From: Tuctoria greenei
Taxonomy: Eukaryota > Streptophyta > Magnoliopsida > Poales > Poaceae
Reading direction: 5' to 3'
DNA length: 64,000 nucleotides
Assembly (NCBI GenBank): GCA_036927565.1
Contig: JAYESD010000001.1
Coordinates: 69,397,751-69,461,750, forward strand
Position 1 is the first letter of the stretch, and each line of letters opens with the position of its first letter. A program made the translations under genes and the position numbers. Under the pieces are notes generated by a model, which saw only the letters and a program-made list of their open reading frames with translations, did no database searches and was not told the origin of the DNA. Below are positions 42,590 to 53,989 of the stretch, piece after piece.

Positions 42590-45372
42590 CGCCTCTGACT
42601 CTAAGGACTCCAAGTCATCCTACCAAATTAAAGTATGCATAATATAGACGAATAAAGTAATAATCAATTTTAAAAACATGTGATTGACCTCGGTCCGCTG
42701 AAAGGTGACAGCTCAGCCTACCAGCTCTGGCACCTGGCTTAGCAACTGAGACCGTCTGCTCTCACCTGAGGAAGTACCCTGAAAAAATGTTGCTTGAAGC
42801 AAGAAACTCCTCACGACCTTCATGATCCTCGATGGGTCCTTGTCTAATGATATACTATTTAATTAGTAATTCATAATCAGTTTAAGAAAATATAGAAAAT
42901 GAAATTATAAATGAAGAAAATGTTATAGATCATTTATCTTCTTTTGTGATTGTTTTCCTTTTTCTTTTCTGCATGTCAGGAGTTTCTACATCTTCAATGT
43001 CTCCAACTAAGTCATTGAGTCCTAGACTAGGATCGATGATAAAAGAACCTAGCACATACTATTCTTGGTAAAACTCATCCACCTCAACATCCATCAGCAA
43101 CGGGGTATCCTGGTAGTTAGCATCGCCTGGAGTATATTACCGCTCACAAGGATTCACCTTGCGTACAGCCCACAAGGTACTAATCTTTTTGCATGGACAA
43201 GGTACATAATACACTTGCTCGACTTGGTGTGCGAGGGTGAATGTGTCGTAGCCTCTTAGACGTTCGTTATGTTTTACTTCTACCATGACAAATTAGTTAT
43301 GTCGAGTTCCATGATTATTATGAAACCAATCGCAGTCAAAGATGACTACTTTAAGCTCATTGTTCTGGATAAAATGGAGTTCAAGGATTTTTTAATGATC
43401 CCATAATAACTATTTTCCCGTCCATCAACATTAATAGCTCTCGTCACAACTCTGTTGTTAGATGTTGCCGCAACAGGAGGAAGAGCTTCAAATTGAGTTG
43501 AACAAAATTAGGACCCATTGACATCATATTGATCATAGCTTCTAACTTTGATCAACCAATAAGACAATTATCGCAAGTCCTCATGGAAGCAGACAATCGT
43601 TAGACACCATCCAAAATATGAAGCTATAAGAATATTTGATGTATACTCGTAAGTCAATAGAGAAAAAGACAACAATATGTTACATGATCCAAAAACTAGG
43701 ATTGGAAGTCAAGCCCTCCATTTATTTCGTCACGTCGCATGACTTCTACTTGCTTCGTAGGATGATGCTTAGATTTCCAATTTTGGTGGCTAAACTCACT
43801 ATATGGGAAAAACATGATAATTAGCATAGATGTGTAGAAAAACATGCTAATTAGTATAGTTGTAGAACAAACACTTACTAAAAATATTTATCCCTTCCAT
43901 CTATATTTGCGTACATGTATAGCAAAGCAGCCATCCATTCTTGTGTTGTAGCATCATAGCTCATGCTACTATCAACTATGGTGCCTCTCGTTTTAAAAAT
44001 GGAGAGGTCGCTACAAGGAGATGCTTCATCCATATCATACCACATCGTAGAAGTATTGATATTGTGTTTCTATGCAAAGTAAACACTTGAAAAGTATTAT
44101 ATCTCCTGAAGCATAAATGCTTTGGTGATGCACTCTTTCAATGTGATACATCCACCAATATTGCACTGGGCCGCAACCTTTAGCTTCATAAGGAAGATGG
44201 ATAAGGAGATGTTGCATCAGGTTTAAGAACCCTGAAGGGAGAACTTTTACATCTTACATAAAAGCACTGGTATCCCCTCCAACGTATCCCTCATATTCTT
44301 CATGATTTCTTTAGCACAAATCTATCTATAAAAGTAGTTGAGCTCAGCTAACATGTTCCACATCGCATCGTCAAGATTGCACCAAAACATAACAAACATA
44401 ATTCTTTCCATGATTATGTGATAACCATCTAGGAATTTTTAACATTTGAACCATTTCAGAGCTTATTTCTTTTCTTTAGGTCGAAGACAGAAACAAGCAT
44501 GTGGTCTGCCACCAGTTTCGAAGAGCTCACCGGTTGCATTGTTACAAAGCTCCATCGAATCCTTTAGAGCATTTATATTGTATTTTGCTTTACCCGTCAT
44601 ATCCATGCAAGTACCTTATGATGCATTCGCCCATGTTGCGCTCATGGTGTATGACATCAACTTTATGCATTAGAATCAACAACATCACATACGGTATCTC
44701 CCATAGTCAACGTATATGAGACCAATTGTACTCATCACCATAACCTACAAAATATTCGATATGACCTTTATCTAGCACATTCTACAACATATCACCAATT
44801 TCTTATTTGCTTAGATGTTTCAGTAGTTCTTTTTGACAATGTTGTTTTTTTAATACATTCTCCTGTTGCCTAAACATGTGCTTGTAAGGCAACCAACGTA
44901 TGTGGCAATCAAAGTAGCATATCTGGACACCATGACTAAGACAAAAATATTCCAAGTCTACCATGAGTGCTCCAGCCAGATAACATGCCATATGCTGGAA
45001 AATCATGGACGACCACAAGTACGTAGTTCGAAGGCTGGACTGCTACTTGTAACAATCGTACACTTTGACTCCTGTCCACAACATTTTCAACTCTTCAATC
45101 AACAGTTTCAACATCACATTGAGATGTGGACCAGGATGATCCTGTCCAGGTACGACGAGGTTGAGGATCATAAACTCATATTTCATACAAAGAGAAGGTG
45201 GTAGGTTGTATGGAATAGCAAAAATAAACCAACGAGAGTATTGGCATGGCATTTGTATTGAGTGATGAGAATCCATCTGTCACTAACCCAATGCGAACAT
45301 TTATACGGTCACTTGAGAAATATGGATCAAAGTGGTTCAACACCTTCCATGACTCACCATCAAACGTGTGCA
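42590..45372 (-). pseudogene. CACTA (En/Spm) transposase TNP2 remnant
   Basis: Minus-strand frames give the TNP2 order. At 45372-45180: FDGESWKVLNHFDPYF and NVRIGLVTDGFS. At 45260-45050: PYNLPPSLCMKYEFMIL, VVPGQDHPGPHLNVML, LIEELKMLW. At 45020-44810: a YGIF-like and WFDCH-like stretch. Around 44217-44035: HLIHLPYEAKGCGPVQYWWMY, as in the domain that follows TNP2 (DUF4218 type). At about 43400-43060: VVIFDCDWFHNN and YDTFTLAHQVEQVYYV (DUF4216 type). TNP2 cuts and joins CACTA transposons. Many stops and frameshifts are present. The N-terminal part is cut off at 45372 by element B. Confidence 0.8.
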
Positions 45373-45895
45373 TGTTGACGGTCGTTATATACCAATTTTG
45401 ACCATCAATTTAACTCTATTATTTGAGGGAATAAATATTTCTTACACAAATCATGGTTAGATTTAACATAATTCTACTTGTACATGAAGAAATAGTGCAT
45501 GCAAGAGTTTTTATGCAGAAATGATGGAGAATGAGGGGAGCAATCCAAAAAAGTGCCATTCCAGCCAATCAAGTGACAACACGTGGAACCACAAGGATCC
45601 ATGACTCCTTCCCAGGCGTATCCGAGGAGAACCAACGGTGTATCACCCGTGAAGGGGATAAGGGCCCATCCGAAAGTCACCCTGAAAAAGGACACCTCAA
45701 GGGGGGCCTGGACCAAGTCAGCCGACCACCCTAGTCGGCCGACATGGCCCTGGCGCCAAACTCGGTCTTCCTCCTCGTGTTGGCTCCTCATGGCTCCGTG
45801 AAGGCGGTGAATACTTATTTGTGTGTTAATTGTGGCAGGAACCACCTCAACTCCGTGTATAATTAGGGGGGTGCCTCACTTCTCACATACACCAC
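45373..45895 (+). repeat. 5' LTR of element B, first part
   Basis: It starts TGTTGACGGTCG. A TATA-like TATAATTA lies at 45858-45865. It is cut at 45895 by Sirevirus element 2 within 'acaccac', and continues at 57990 after one ACCAC copy. Confidence 0.82.
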
Positions 45896-47555
45896 TGAAA
45901 GTTGCCTAGAGGGGGGGTGAATAGGCTAATTGACCTGCAAATGACTCAATAAAACGAGATTAAATTACAGGGGGCGGACTAGTCCGGTCAGGGGGCGGAC
46001 TAGTCCGGTCAGCCTGCGTGAATAACCCTAAAAAGATGTTTCTAGCAAGTTTTAGGGGATTTTCTCAATGTTACAAGTGAGTGTATGTTTAAGTCAAGTT
46101 GAGCAACAACCTAAACAAGAGCAAGTCACGTTTCCACAAGTTTGTAGCAATGCGGAGTATGAAACGAGACTACCAACTCTAGAACAAAGTAATCAATAGA
46201 GTAAATGCGAAGAACACAAGGAGACAAGGATTTTATCCCGAGGTTCGATCCCACACAAGGAATCTACGTCCTCGTTGAGGAGTCCACAAAAGGACCGGGT
46301 CCAACAACCCTTCCCTCACCAAGTTTACCGCACGGGCCTAACTTGGTTCTCCACTAATCACAACGGTGATTACAAAGTTCGTTGGGGCTTCTCACAAACT
46401 GAGGCTCCCACACCACAAAGATGATCAACACAATAAAACGAACTCAACACACAGCCCACAAAGACTCAACGAGTGCAAGAGATCAAACCGGGAGCACAAG
46501 CGCGATGTTCTTCCTCTTCTCCACCTCACTAAACCCTAATCCACTCAAGAATTAGTTTTAGAGGGAAAGTAGGCAAGAAGGAGGCTTAGGAGTGCTCCAA
46601 GTTGGCTGTGGCGGCGCTAGGGTTTGAGTTTTTCCAAGGGTATTTGAAATGAGGCCGGGGGTCCCCCTTTTTATAGAGGTCCCAACCCCAATTTGCTGAC
46701 TTCAGCAAAAGGACGGACTAGTCCGGCCACTGGCCCGGACGAGTCCGGCCTAGGGGACCACTGACTCCTTTGTCAGGTCCCGACAGCTGACACACGATCG
46801 TCACGCTACCCGCCAAACTTCAAATTCAAACGGTCACTTCCAGAACGGACTAGTCCGGTCAACACCGGACTAGTCCGATCACACACAGAGCCTTCTGCTC
46901 CGGGTGAAAACGGACTAGTCTGAGGACCACGGACTAGTCCGGCCCCTGGGGCGGACTAGTCCGGTCCTCCCAGACTTAGCCATAGAAGCACCTTTTCTTA
47001 GCCAACCCGGACTAGTCCGGCCCCACGGGCGGACTAGTCCGTTCTCACTCAGGACCTCTTGGTCCGGTCCAAAACGGACAGGTCCGTGGTTTTGGGACTT
47101 CATCCCAAAACCCACTCACAGCTACCCGGACTAGTCCGGTCACAAACGGACTAGTCCGATCTCAGTCAGACCCTTCTGGTCCGGCCAGAAACGGACTCGG
47201 CCGGCCAGGAACGGACTAGTCCGGCCTCCTGCACGGACTAGTCCGGCCCTACGGCCAGACCACTCAACCACTCATTTCTTTCATAGGTTTGACCTCTAAA
47301 CCACTTTGAGCTCCCAAACTTGATCTCAATGCACTTGACACACACACCCTCCTATTACTACGGCTAGTCTAACTCAAACACGTTAGAAACCCTAGTTTCT
47401 ACGCTTCGAGTTGACTCCGTTTCCTTCCTTTTCCTCTTTGAGGGTTTGCGTCTTCAATTGAGTCCATACCTGTGCTAAGATCACTTGAGCTCATTAGCGA
47501 CTTAATTGTCGTCATCAATCATCCAAAACCCACGGGGAACCTAGATGCACTTTCA
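45896..47555 (-). repeat. 3' LTR of Sirevirus element 2 (left copy)
   Basis: 1660 bp, beginning TGAAAGTGC on the minus strand at 47555 and closing with ACTTTCA at 45896. It holds about sixteen copies of CGGACTAGTCCG or near variants, most in 46710-47250 and two at 45963-46000. The minus-strand TATA box TATAAAAA is at 46668-46675. The open frame at 46915-47115 is a by-product of the repeats. Confidence 0.95.
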
Positions 47556-47934
47556 ATCTCCCCCTTTTTGGTGATTGATGACAACACATTAAGTCCTTCA
47601 CAAATAAGAGTATAAAGTTTGGTTTTCATAACATGTGTGCGTATGAATGACTCCCCCTCAAAGTATGCAACATGTAAAAGAGGTGGAGAAGTTCTTTCAT
47701 ACCCACACACGTTATGGTGGGGTGCCTACGTGATGTGCTCAACAATTGTGACAAGACATAAATGACATCAATACATTCATAAGATTGACAATAAGAGCAA
47801 TATATTGATAGTAAGCAACAATAACGAGTCTTGCACAAATATAAATATCCAGGAGCATAAATATGTTACAAGATGGACATGCATCACAAAACACACACCC
47901 ACACACGGTTAACTCCCCCTTAACTCTCCCCCTT
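47556..47934 (-). promoter_or_regulatory. Multiple polypurine tracts of Sirevirus element 2
   Basis: On the minus strand, AAAAAGGGGGAGAT abuts the 3' LTR (47556-47569). Further GGGGGAG runs lie at 47651-47659, 47913-47920 and 47925-47934. The same arrangement is seen in element 1. The stretch between is AT-rich and non-coding. Confidence 0.75.
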
Positions 47935-47987
47935 TGGCATCAAGGCACCAAAAAGGAAAAAAAAGGGAGGAAGCTAAGACCTAAGAG

Positions 47988-49772
47988 CTAGTCCTCATCT
48001 TCGCCACTTCCACTCTCCGTGGCCTCGGAATCTTCGACGTCGTCCTCATCATTGACATCGTCGTCGTCGTCGTCGGAGTTCCTTGCCGAGGGAGCAGCCC
48101 GAGAGGAGCTTCCATCCTCTTGGAGCTGGGCGAGCTCATCGGCGGTGAAGGTGGGGAAAGGAGTGATCTCCCCATCACTCACCTCCGGAGAGGACATCGG
48201 GACCTCCAGCTTGTCGCACACCGCCTTAAGGTACTTCTCTTGGCGCTTGTGTGCCCTCTGAGCGCGAATCTCTTGCTTCCGGCACGAGGTGAAGATGGCC
48301 TTGAAGCACTTGAAGAACGCACTCATGGACTGAGGCGGAGGCGGAGAAGGAGGTGCCACTGGGCGAGATGGAGGATCTGCATTCTTGCGACGAGGAGGCA
48401 CCGGCACATTTGGCGGCTTCTGGGGGCGCAGAGGTCGGTGCGATACATCCTTGACAAAGGACACGCCCGATACCTTCTCAATGAGGCACATGATGTAGGG
48501 GGCATACCCGCACGCCCTGTTGGGAATATGCGAGATGTTGAAGATGTCGTCGAAGATGTAATCGACGAGGTTGAACTTTTCTTCCCCATCAATCAGAAGT
48601 AGTAGGTGCCTCAGATTCCCTTGAATCACCCCAGCATCACCATCCTTTGGTGCTATCGTCCGTCTGAGGATTCTGTTCATGATGCTGTAGAAGGGCTTGA
48701 TGTTTCGAGCGAGTCCGGCATCAAACGGGAGGTGGCTTGGATACATGTAAGCCAGCTCCTCACGATCCACAGCCTTGAGGTTCGAGATAATGATCTCGTG
48801 GTCCATGTGAGCCTCAAGACCAAGGATCCTTGCAAACTCAGCATAGGTGACAGAGTATTGCTCACCATGAGTCATCCAGATAATTTTTCTGTCACCAGAG
48901 GTTGAAAAATAGATTGTGGAGTAGAATTGGAGAATGACTTCCACATTCCAATCATATTTGAAGCCCACGATCTTCTTGAGATCATGGCGCTCGGCAGCTT
49001 CAATCACAGCATCAAAGGCAGAGTGCTCCTTCTTTGCCATATAGTCCCAGTCCACCCACTGAGCCTCTATCACTGGCCTCTTCATTTGTTGGTAGACTAG
49101 CCTGTAATAATCACAGTGGAAGTCACACCAAAATCTGGGATCTGCCGTGCTCCTCTCATACTTGTAGACCTTTTCTTCCCTCAGCCTCCTGGCCTTTTCA
49201 GACCCCTTGCCATGAAATACATTGGCCGACAGTTCCTTCTGCCGGTTTGGATTCCTTTCCGGTGTGTGGACTTCAAGGGGGCCAATAGAGGTGGCCTTCC
49301 CCTTTTCCCTGATCACAACCCCTCCGGGTGCCTTCTTGGCAGGCACCTTGATGGAGGGCTTCTTCTTTCTCGGCTCGACTGGAGCCGGGGCTTTTCCCTT
49401 CTTTGGGTCGCGCTCGACCCTAGGGGCAGCCTCTTCTGGGGCTGGCTCCTTGCCCTTCGCTTTCTCGCCAACAGTGACGAGCTTCTTTCGCTTAGGAGCG
49501 CTGGCCTCAGCAGCCCTGGAGTTGTGGGCCTCCCTATCCTCTCTTTTCTTCTTCCTCAGCTCATGGAGGGATTCCGCGGTGGCACGAGCAATGGCTTCAT
49601 CCTCATTGTAAATGCTCGCAGCCACCTTGGATGCTTCGAGTGCCTTGAGCTTTCTTTCCTCCTTGGCCTTCTGCGCCTCAATTAGCGCAGCCTTAGTCCG
49701 AGCCTCGGCAATTTGGGCCTTGGTACGCCCCTCGAGGTGGACACGCGGAGGAGAGCGCTCGGCGTTCGACAT
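47988..49772 (-). CDS. Additional 3' ORF of Sirevirus element 2, intact, 594 aa
   Basis: Function unknown. Residues 1-190 are Lys/Glu/Ala-rich with a coiled-coil tendency and basic nuclear-signal-like runs (PKRKK, PRKKKP). The core, about 205-440, aligns with the element 1 ORF: DPRFWCDFHCDYYRLVYQQM, AQWVDWDYM, WNVEVILQFYSTIYFS, IIWMTHGEQYSVTYAEFARI with LGLE. It resembles uncharacterised 'putative plant transposon protein' domains. A Pro-rich linker (~455-490), a second helix with a Cys (~495-530) and an acidic Asp/Glu tail close it. No signal peptide or membrane span is visible. The start ATG is at 49772. It has a 966-bp spacer upstream with promoter-like features. Confidence 0.85.
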   Translation of the reverse strand: MSNAERSPPRVHLEGRTKAQIAEARTKAALIEAQKAKEERKLKALEASKVAASIYNEDEAIARATAESLHELRKKKREDREAHNSRAAEASAPKRKKLVTVGEKAKGKEPAPEEAAPRVERDPKKGKAPAPVEPRKKKPSIKVPAKKAPGGVVIREKGKATSIGPLEVHTPERNPNRQKELSANVFHGKGSEKARRLREEKVYKYERSTADPRFWCDFHCDYYRLVYQQMKRPVIEAQWVDWDYMAKKEHSAFDAVIEAAERHDLKKIVGFKYDWNVEVILQFYSTIYFSTSGDRKIIWMTHGEQYSVTYAEFARILGLEAHMDHEIIISNLKAVDREELAYMYPSHLPFDAGLARNIKPFYSIMNRILRRTIAPKDGDAGVIQGNLRHLLLLIDGEEKFNLVDYIFDDIFNISHIPNRACGYAPYIMCLIEKVSGVSFVKDVSHRPLRPQKPPNVPVPPRRKNADPPSRPVAPPSPPPPQSMSAFFKCFKAIFTSCRKQEIRAQRAHKRQEKYLKAVCDKLEVPMSSPEVSDGEITPFPTFTADELAQLQEDGSSSRAAPSARNSDDDDDDVNDEDDVEDSEATESGSGEDED

Positions 49773-50738
49773 TCTGTAAAAAGATGGAGGAAGGAAGATA
49801 TGAGCCTAGGAAGAAGAAGTATTGCCGAAAAGATCTCGAGAACCAACTAGAAGTAGGGTTTGCCCTGTGCAGACCGGACTTGTCCGCCCCAGGGACGGAC
49901 TAGTCCGCTGGCCGGACTTGTCCGCCTGGTGGCCGGACTAGTCCGGGTTACACAGGAAGAACCCTAACCCTAATCAATTCATCGAAAAATTTGTGAATCA
50001 ATGCGCAATACTCCTAGGCTATGATCGCAAGGATGTATGGAACAACATTAACTAAGATGTTCCTATCAAAAACTTGAAGAATCAAGAATGGGGCTAGTTT
50101 TTGAGGAACGGTGAAATACCTTCAAAAATCCGCTTGATTCGTCGAAATCGGCGTGGATCTCGAAGGTGGAGCGCGGGAAAGTGGTCCCTAACTCCCAAAG
50201 GCTTCGATGCGCGGATTGGAGTTGAGTTTTGGTGGTTGGAGCGCAAAATCGCCGATTTGGGGGCGGTTGTGCGCGTGTGGAAGTTTGAGAGGCAAAAGAG
50301 TGAGAGAGAGAGGGGGTTTGGGCCGCCTGGCGGTTTAAGTCCCCAAGGGCCGGACTAGTCCGGTTGAGGGGCCGGACTAGTCCGGTCTGCGGACCAGACC
50401 CAGACTAGTCCGGGTCCGGACTTGTCCGGTGGAAGGCCGGACTAGTCCGGTTTGCGGACTAGCCGCGGACTAGTCTGACCCGGACTTGTCCGGCCATAAG
50501 GGCGGACTAGTCCGGTTCAGCTGGGCTGAAAAAGAATATATTTGGGTTTTGCCCATAGAGTTAAGTCCTTTTGTACGAGTATAGCAAGGAAAACATGAAA
50601 AGCATGATTGTGAGCCAATAAGGAACAACTTATGAACATTTTCATGAGGAAAATAGATTTCTCAAACAAATTTGAGGAGAAATCGACATAGAGAGGAGTT
50701 TTTTGAAATGTGGCTCAAAAATATATGAGGAATGGTGT
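49773..50738 (-). promoter_or_regulatory. Pol-to-ORF spacer with palindrome arrays and candidate promoter
   Basis: Two clusters of CGGACTAGTCCG or CGGACTTGTCCG words lie at 49870-49950 and 50345-50520, about a dozen copies. They are the palindrome of this element's own LTR. Downstream of the second cluster on the minus strand come a TATA-like ACTTAAACC (about 50330) and a CT run (ccccctctctctctcactc), as in plant core promoters. The remainder leads to the ATG at 49772. The frame at 50101-50358 on the other strand is a shadow. Promoter function is inferred. Confidence 0.45.
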
Positions 50739-53700
50739 TTAAGCCACGTTTCGAGAATCCAACACGTTGAGCTCACTTCTTAGCTCACAGAAACGCTTCT
50801 CGTCAAGAGGCTTTGTGAAAATGTCCGCAAGTTGATGTTCCGTCCTCACATGCGAAATCTCAATGTCTCCCTTCATTGAGTGATCTCGCAGGAAATGGTG
50901 TCGAATGTCTATATGTTTGGTCCTAGAGTGTTCCACCGGATTATGGGCTATCTTGATTGCACTCTCGTTGTCACACAAGAGTGGAATTTTACGCAGGTTA
51001 ATCCCATAATCCCTAAGAGTTTGTCGCATCCAAAGAAGTTGTGCACAACAACTTCCGGCCGCAACATATTCCGCTTCGGCGGTGGATAGAGCAATAGAGT
51101 TTTGCTTCTTGGAGGACCAAGACACAAGAGATCGACCTAAGAATTGGCACGTACCCGATGTGCTCTTCCTATCAACTTTGCACCCCGCATAGTCCGCATC
51201 GGAATATCCAATGAGGTTAAATTTGGATCCTTTGGGGTACCAAAGTCCTAGGGTAGGTGTGTGTACAAGGTATCTCAAGATCCTTTTAACGGCGGTCAAA
51301 TGACAAGCCTTGGGTGCTGCTTGAAAGCGTGCACACATACACACACTTAGCATGATATCGGGCCTAGATGCACAAAGATAGAGGAGTGATCCGATCATAG
51401 ACCTATATAGCTTTTGATCCACACTTGGACCGTCCTCATTTAGGTCTAGGTGTCCATTTGTCCCCATAGGGGTTTTGATGGGTTTTGCTTTGTCCATGTC
51501 AAACTTTCTTAGAATGTCTTGAGTATACTTAGTTTGACTTATGAACGTCCCTTCTTTGAGTTGTTTCACTTGAAATCCTAGAAAGAACTTCAATTCACCC
51601 ATCATGGACATTTCAAATCTCTCCGTCATTATCTTGGAGAACTCATCACAAAACACCTTATTTGTGGAACCAAATATGATGTCATCCACATATATTTGGC
51701 ACACAAAAAGATCCTCATTGAAGTGTTTTGTGAAAAGGGTATAATCCGCTTTTCCTATCCTAAAACCATTTTCAACTAGAAAGTCTCTTAGGCACTCATA
51801 CCAAGCTCTAGGAGCTTGCTTGAGACCATAAAGAGCCTTTCGTAATTTGTAAACATGGTTAGGATAGTCTTGATCTTCAAACCCTGGAGGTTGCTCTACA
51901 TAAACTTCTTCCTTGATTGGTCCATTAAGGAATGCACTCTTAACATCCATTTGGTAGAGCTTGAAGTCATGATGAGTAGCAAAGGCTAGTAGTATCCGAA
52001 TGGACTCAAGCCTAGCTACGGGGGCAAATGTCTCATCAAAGTCCAAACCCTCAACTTGTGAGTATCCTTTTGCCACAAGTCGTGCCTTGTTCCTAGTTAC
52101 CACGCCATGCTCATCTTGTTTGTTGCGGAACACCCACTTGGTTCCAACAACATTAGCTTGAGGGCGCTTGACAAGCTCCCAAACTTTGTTCCTTTCAAAG
52201 TTGTTGAGCTCCTCTTGCATGGCAACTACCCAATCCGGATCCCTTAAGGCATCTTCAACCTTATGTGGTTCCAAGGATGAGACAAAAGAGAAATGCTCAC
52301 AAAAGTTTGCAACACGTGAGCGTGTTGTTACTCCTTTTGTGATATCTCCTAGAATGTTGTCAACGGGATGGTCCCGTTGAACACTTTGATGAACACGAGG
52401 ATGCGGGGGTTGACCTCTTGAATTACTTGGTTCATCTTCTTCACTTTGGTATCCCCCTTGATCCAAGCCTCCCCCTTGATCCTCATTCTCATTATCACTT
52501 TGGGGAGCTTCTAGTGGATCTTCAACTTGTCCAATGGGGATTTGACCTACTTCATAATGATGATGGTCACTTGGGCTTTGAGATGGTTCTTGTGGGCGAA
52601 CATCTCCAAGTGCCATTCTCCTTAGAGCTTCTAGTGGAGGTTCCTCTTGATCAAGGGCATGTTGATCAACTTGCTCCACTTGAGAGCCATTGGTTTCGTC
52701 AAACACCACGTCACGTGCTACTTCAACAATTCCGGAGGATTTGTTGAACACACGGTACGCATGAGTGTTTGAGTCATATCCAAGCAAGAAACCCTCATCG
52801 GACTTTGAAGCGAACTTCGAAGTCCTAGGCTTCTTGTTGAGGATATAGCACTTGCTACCAAAGACCCGAAAGTAAGAAACATTGGGTTTCTTACCAATTA
52901 GAAGCTCATAAGGGGTCTTCTTGAGGAGGCGATGAAGGTACAATCGATTCACGGCATGGCACGCGGTGTTAACCGCTTCCGCCCAAAACCGGTCCGATGT
53001 TTTGTACTCATCTAGCATCGTCCTTGACATCTCAATAAGCGTCCTATTCTTTCTTTCGGCTATGCCATTTTGTTGTGGAGAATAGGGAGCGGAAAACTCA
53101 TGCTTGATGCCCTCCTCATCTAGGAACTCTTCTACTTGCATGTTTTTGAATTCGGTGCCATTGTCACTCCTTATAGCCTTTATCCTTAAGGTGAACTCAT
53201 TTTGAGCTCTCCTTAGGAATTTCTTGAGGACACCGGGAGTTTCACTTTTATCATGCAAGAAGAACACCCAAGTATATCTAGAGAAGTCATCAACGATAAC
53301 TAGACCATACTTGCTGCCACCAATGCTAATGTAAGCAATGGGGCCAAAAAGATCCATATGGAGCAACTCCAAAGGTCTAGTTGTTGTCATGACATTCTTA
53401 GAGGGGTGTTGAGCTCCTACTTGCTTTCCCGCTTGGCAAGCACTACATGGCCTATCCTTTTCAAATACTACATCCTTTAGGCCACGAACATGCTCACCCT
53501 TAAGGAGCTTTTGAAGGTTCCTCATTCCAACATGGGCTAGCCTTCTATGCCAAAGCCATCCCATGTTGGCTTTTGCCATTAAGCATGTGTCAAGTTGAGC
53601 TTTATCCGCGGTGAAGTCCACAAGATAGAGCTTTCCCTTGAGCACTCCCTTAAAGGCTATCGAGTCATCACCTTCTCTAATGACACTCACTCCCTCACTA

Positions 53701-53981
53701 GTGAACACACATTTATATCCTCTATCACATAATTGTGATATGGATAGGAGATTATAGTCTAGGGAATCAACATGCAAGACATTTGATAAAGTATGTAATG
53801 AGGAGATAGAAATTTTACCGGAGCCAAGGATTTTCCCTTGGCTATTATCCCCAAAGAAGATTCCTTCACTTGGGTCCTTATTCTCCTCATACTCTATGAA
53901 CATGCTTCTCTCTCCGGTCATGTGGTTGGTGCATCCGCTATCCAACACCCATTTCGATCCACCGGAGGAGTAAGCCTGCAA
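50739..53981 (-). CDS. pol: Sirevirus element 2 Pol: protease, integrase, RT, RNase H, intact
   Basis: 1080 residues from a TTG; no ATG opens this frame, so it is expected to be made as Gag-Pol. Protease DSGCTNHM at 14-21. GAG-pre-integrase zinc site His145, His150, Cys179, Cys182. Integrase triad Asp210 (HMDLFGP), Asp273 (RSDNGTEF) and Glu309 (QQNGIAERKN). RT from about 585, with Asp679 (YQMDVKSAFLNG) and YVDD at 764-767. RNase H Asp928, Glu969, Asp1004. It ends ADIFTKPLDEKRF... near 1053-1064. All catalytic residues are present. Relative to gag the frame is -1, and gag stops at 53990. Confidence 0.95.
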   Translation of the reverse strand: MQAYSSGGSKWVLDSGCTNHMTGERSMFIEYEENKDPSEGIFFGDNSQGKILGSGKISISSLHTLSNVLHVDSLDYNLLSISQLCDRGYKCVFTSEGVSVIREGDDSIAFKGVLKGKLYLVDFTADKAQLDTCLMAKANMGWLWHRRLAHVGMRNLQKLLKGEHVRGLKDVVFEKDRPCSACQAGKQVGAQHPSKNVMTTTRPLELLHMDLFGPIAYISIGGSKYGLVIVDDFSRYTWVFFLHDKSETPGVLKKFLRRAQNEFTLRIKAIRSDNGTEFKNMQVEEFLDEEGIKHEFSAPYSPQQNGIAERKNRTLIEMSRTMLDEYKTSDRFWAEAVNTACHAVNRLYLHRLLKKTPYELLIGKKPNVSYFRVFGSKCYILNKKPRTSKFASKSDEGFLLGYDSNTHAYRVFNKSSGIVEVARDVVFDETNGSQVEQVDQHALDQEEPPLEALRRMALGDVRPQEPSQSPSDHHHYEVGQIPIGQVEDPLEAPQSDNENEDQGGGLDQGGYQSEEDEPSNSRGQPPHPRVHQSVQRDHPVDNILGDITKGVTTRSRVANFCEHFSFVSSLEPHKVEDALRDPDWVVAMQEELNNFERNKVWELVKRPQANVVGTKWVFRNKQDEHGVVTRNKARLVAKGYSQVEGLDFDETFAPVARLESIRILLAFATHHDFKLYQMDVKSAFLNGPIKEEVYVEQPPGFEDQDYPNHVYKLRKALYGLKQAPRAWYECLRDFLVENGFRIGKADYTLFTKHFNEDLFVCQIYVDDIIFGSTNKVFCDEFSKIMTERFEMSMMGELKFFLGFQVKQLKEGTFISQTKYTQDILRKFDMDKAKPIKTPMGTNGHLDLNEDGPSVDQKLYRSMIGSLLYLCASRPDIMLSVCMCARFQAAPKACHLTAVKRILRYLVHTPTLGLWYPKGSKFNLIGYSDADYAGCKVDRKSTSGTCQFLGRSLVSWSSKKQNSIALSTAEAEYVAAGSCCAQLLWMRQTLRDYGINLRKIPLLCDNESAIKIAHNPVEHSRTKHIDIRHHFLRDHSMKGDIEISHVRTEHQLADIFTKPLDEKRFCELRSELNVLDSRNVA

Positions 53982-53989
53982 AACAAGTT

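Noticed and set aside
46915..47115. 66-aa frame repeated at 57344-57544
   Set aside because: It lies in the CGGACTAGTCCG array of the LTR; both copies simply mirror the repeats.
46710..47250. CRISPR-like or satellite repeat array
   Set aside because: Irregular spacing, short palindromic words, location inside LTRs, and a plant setting.
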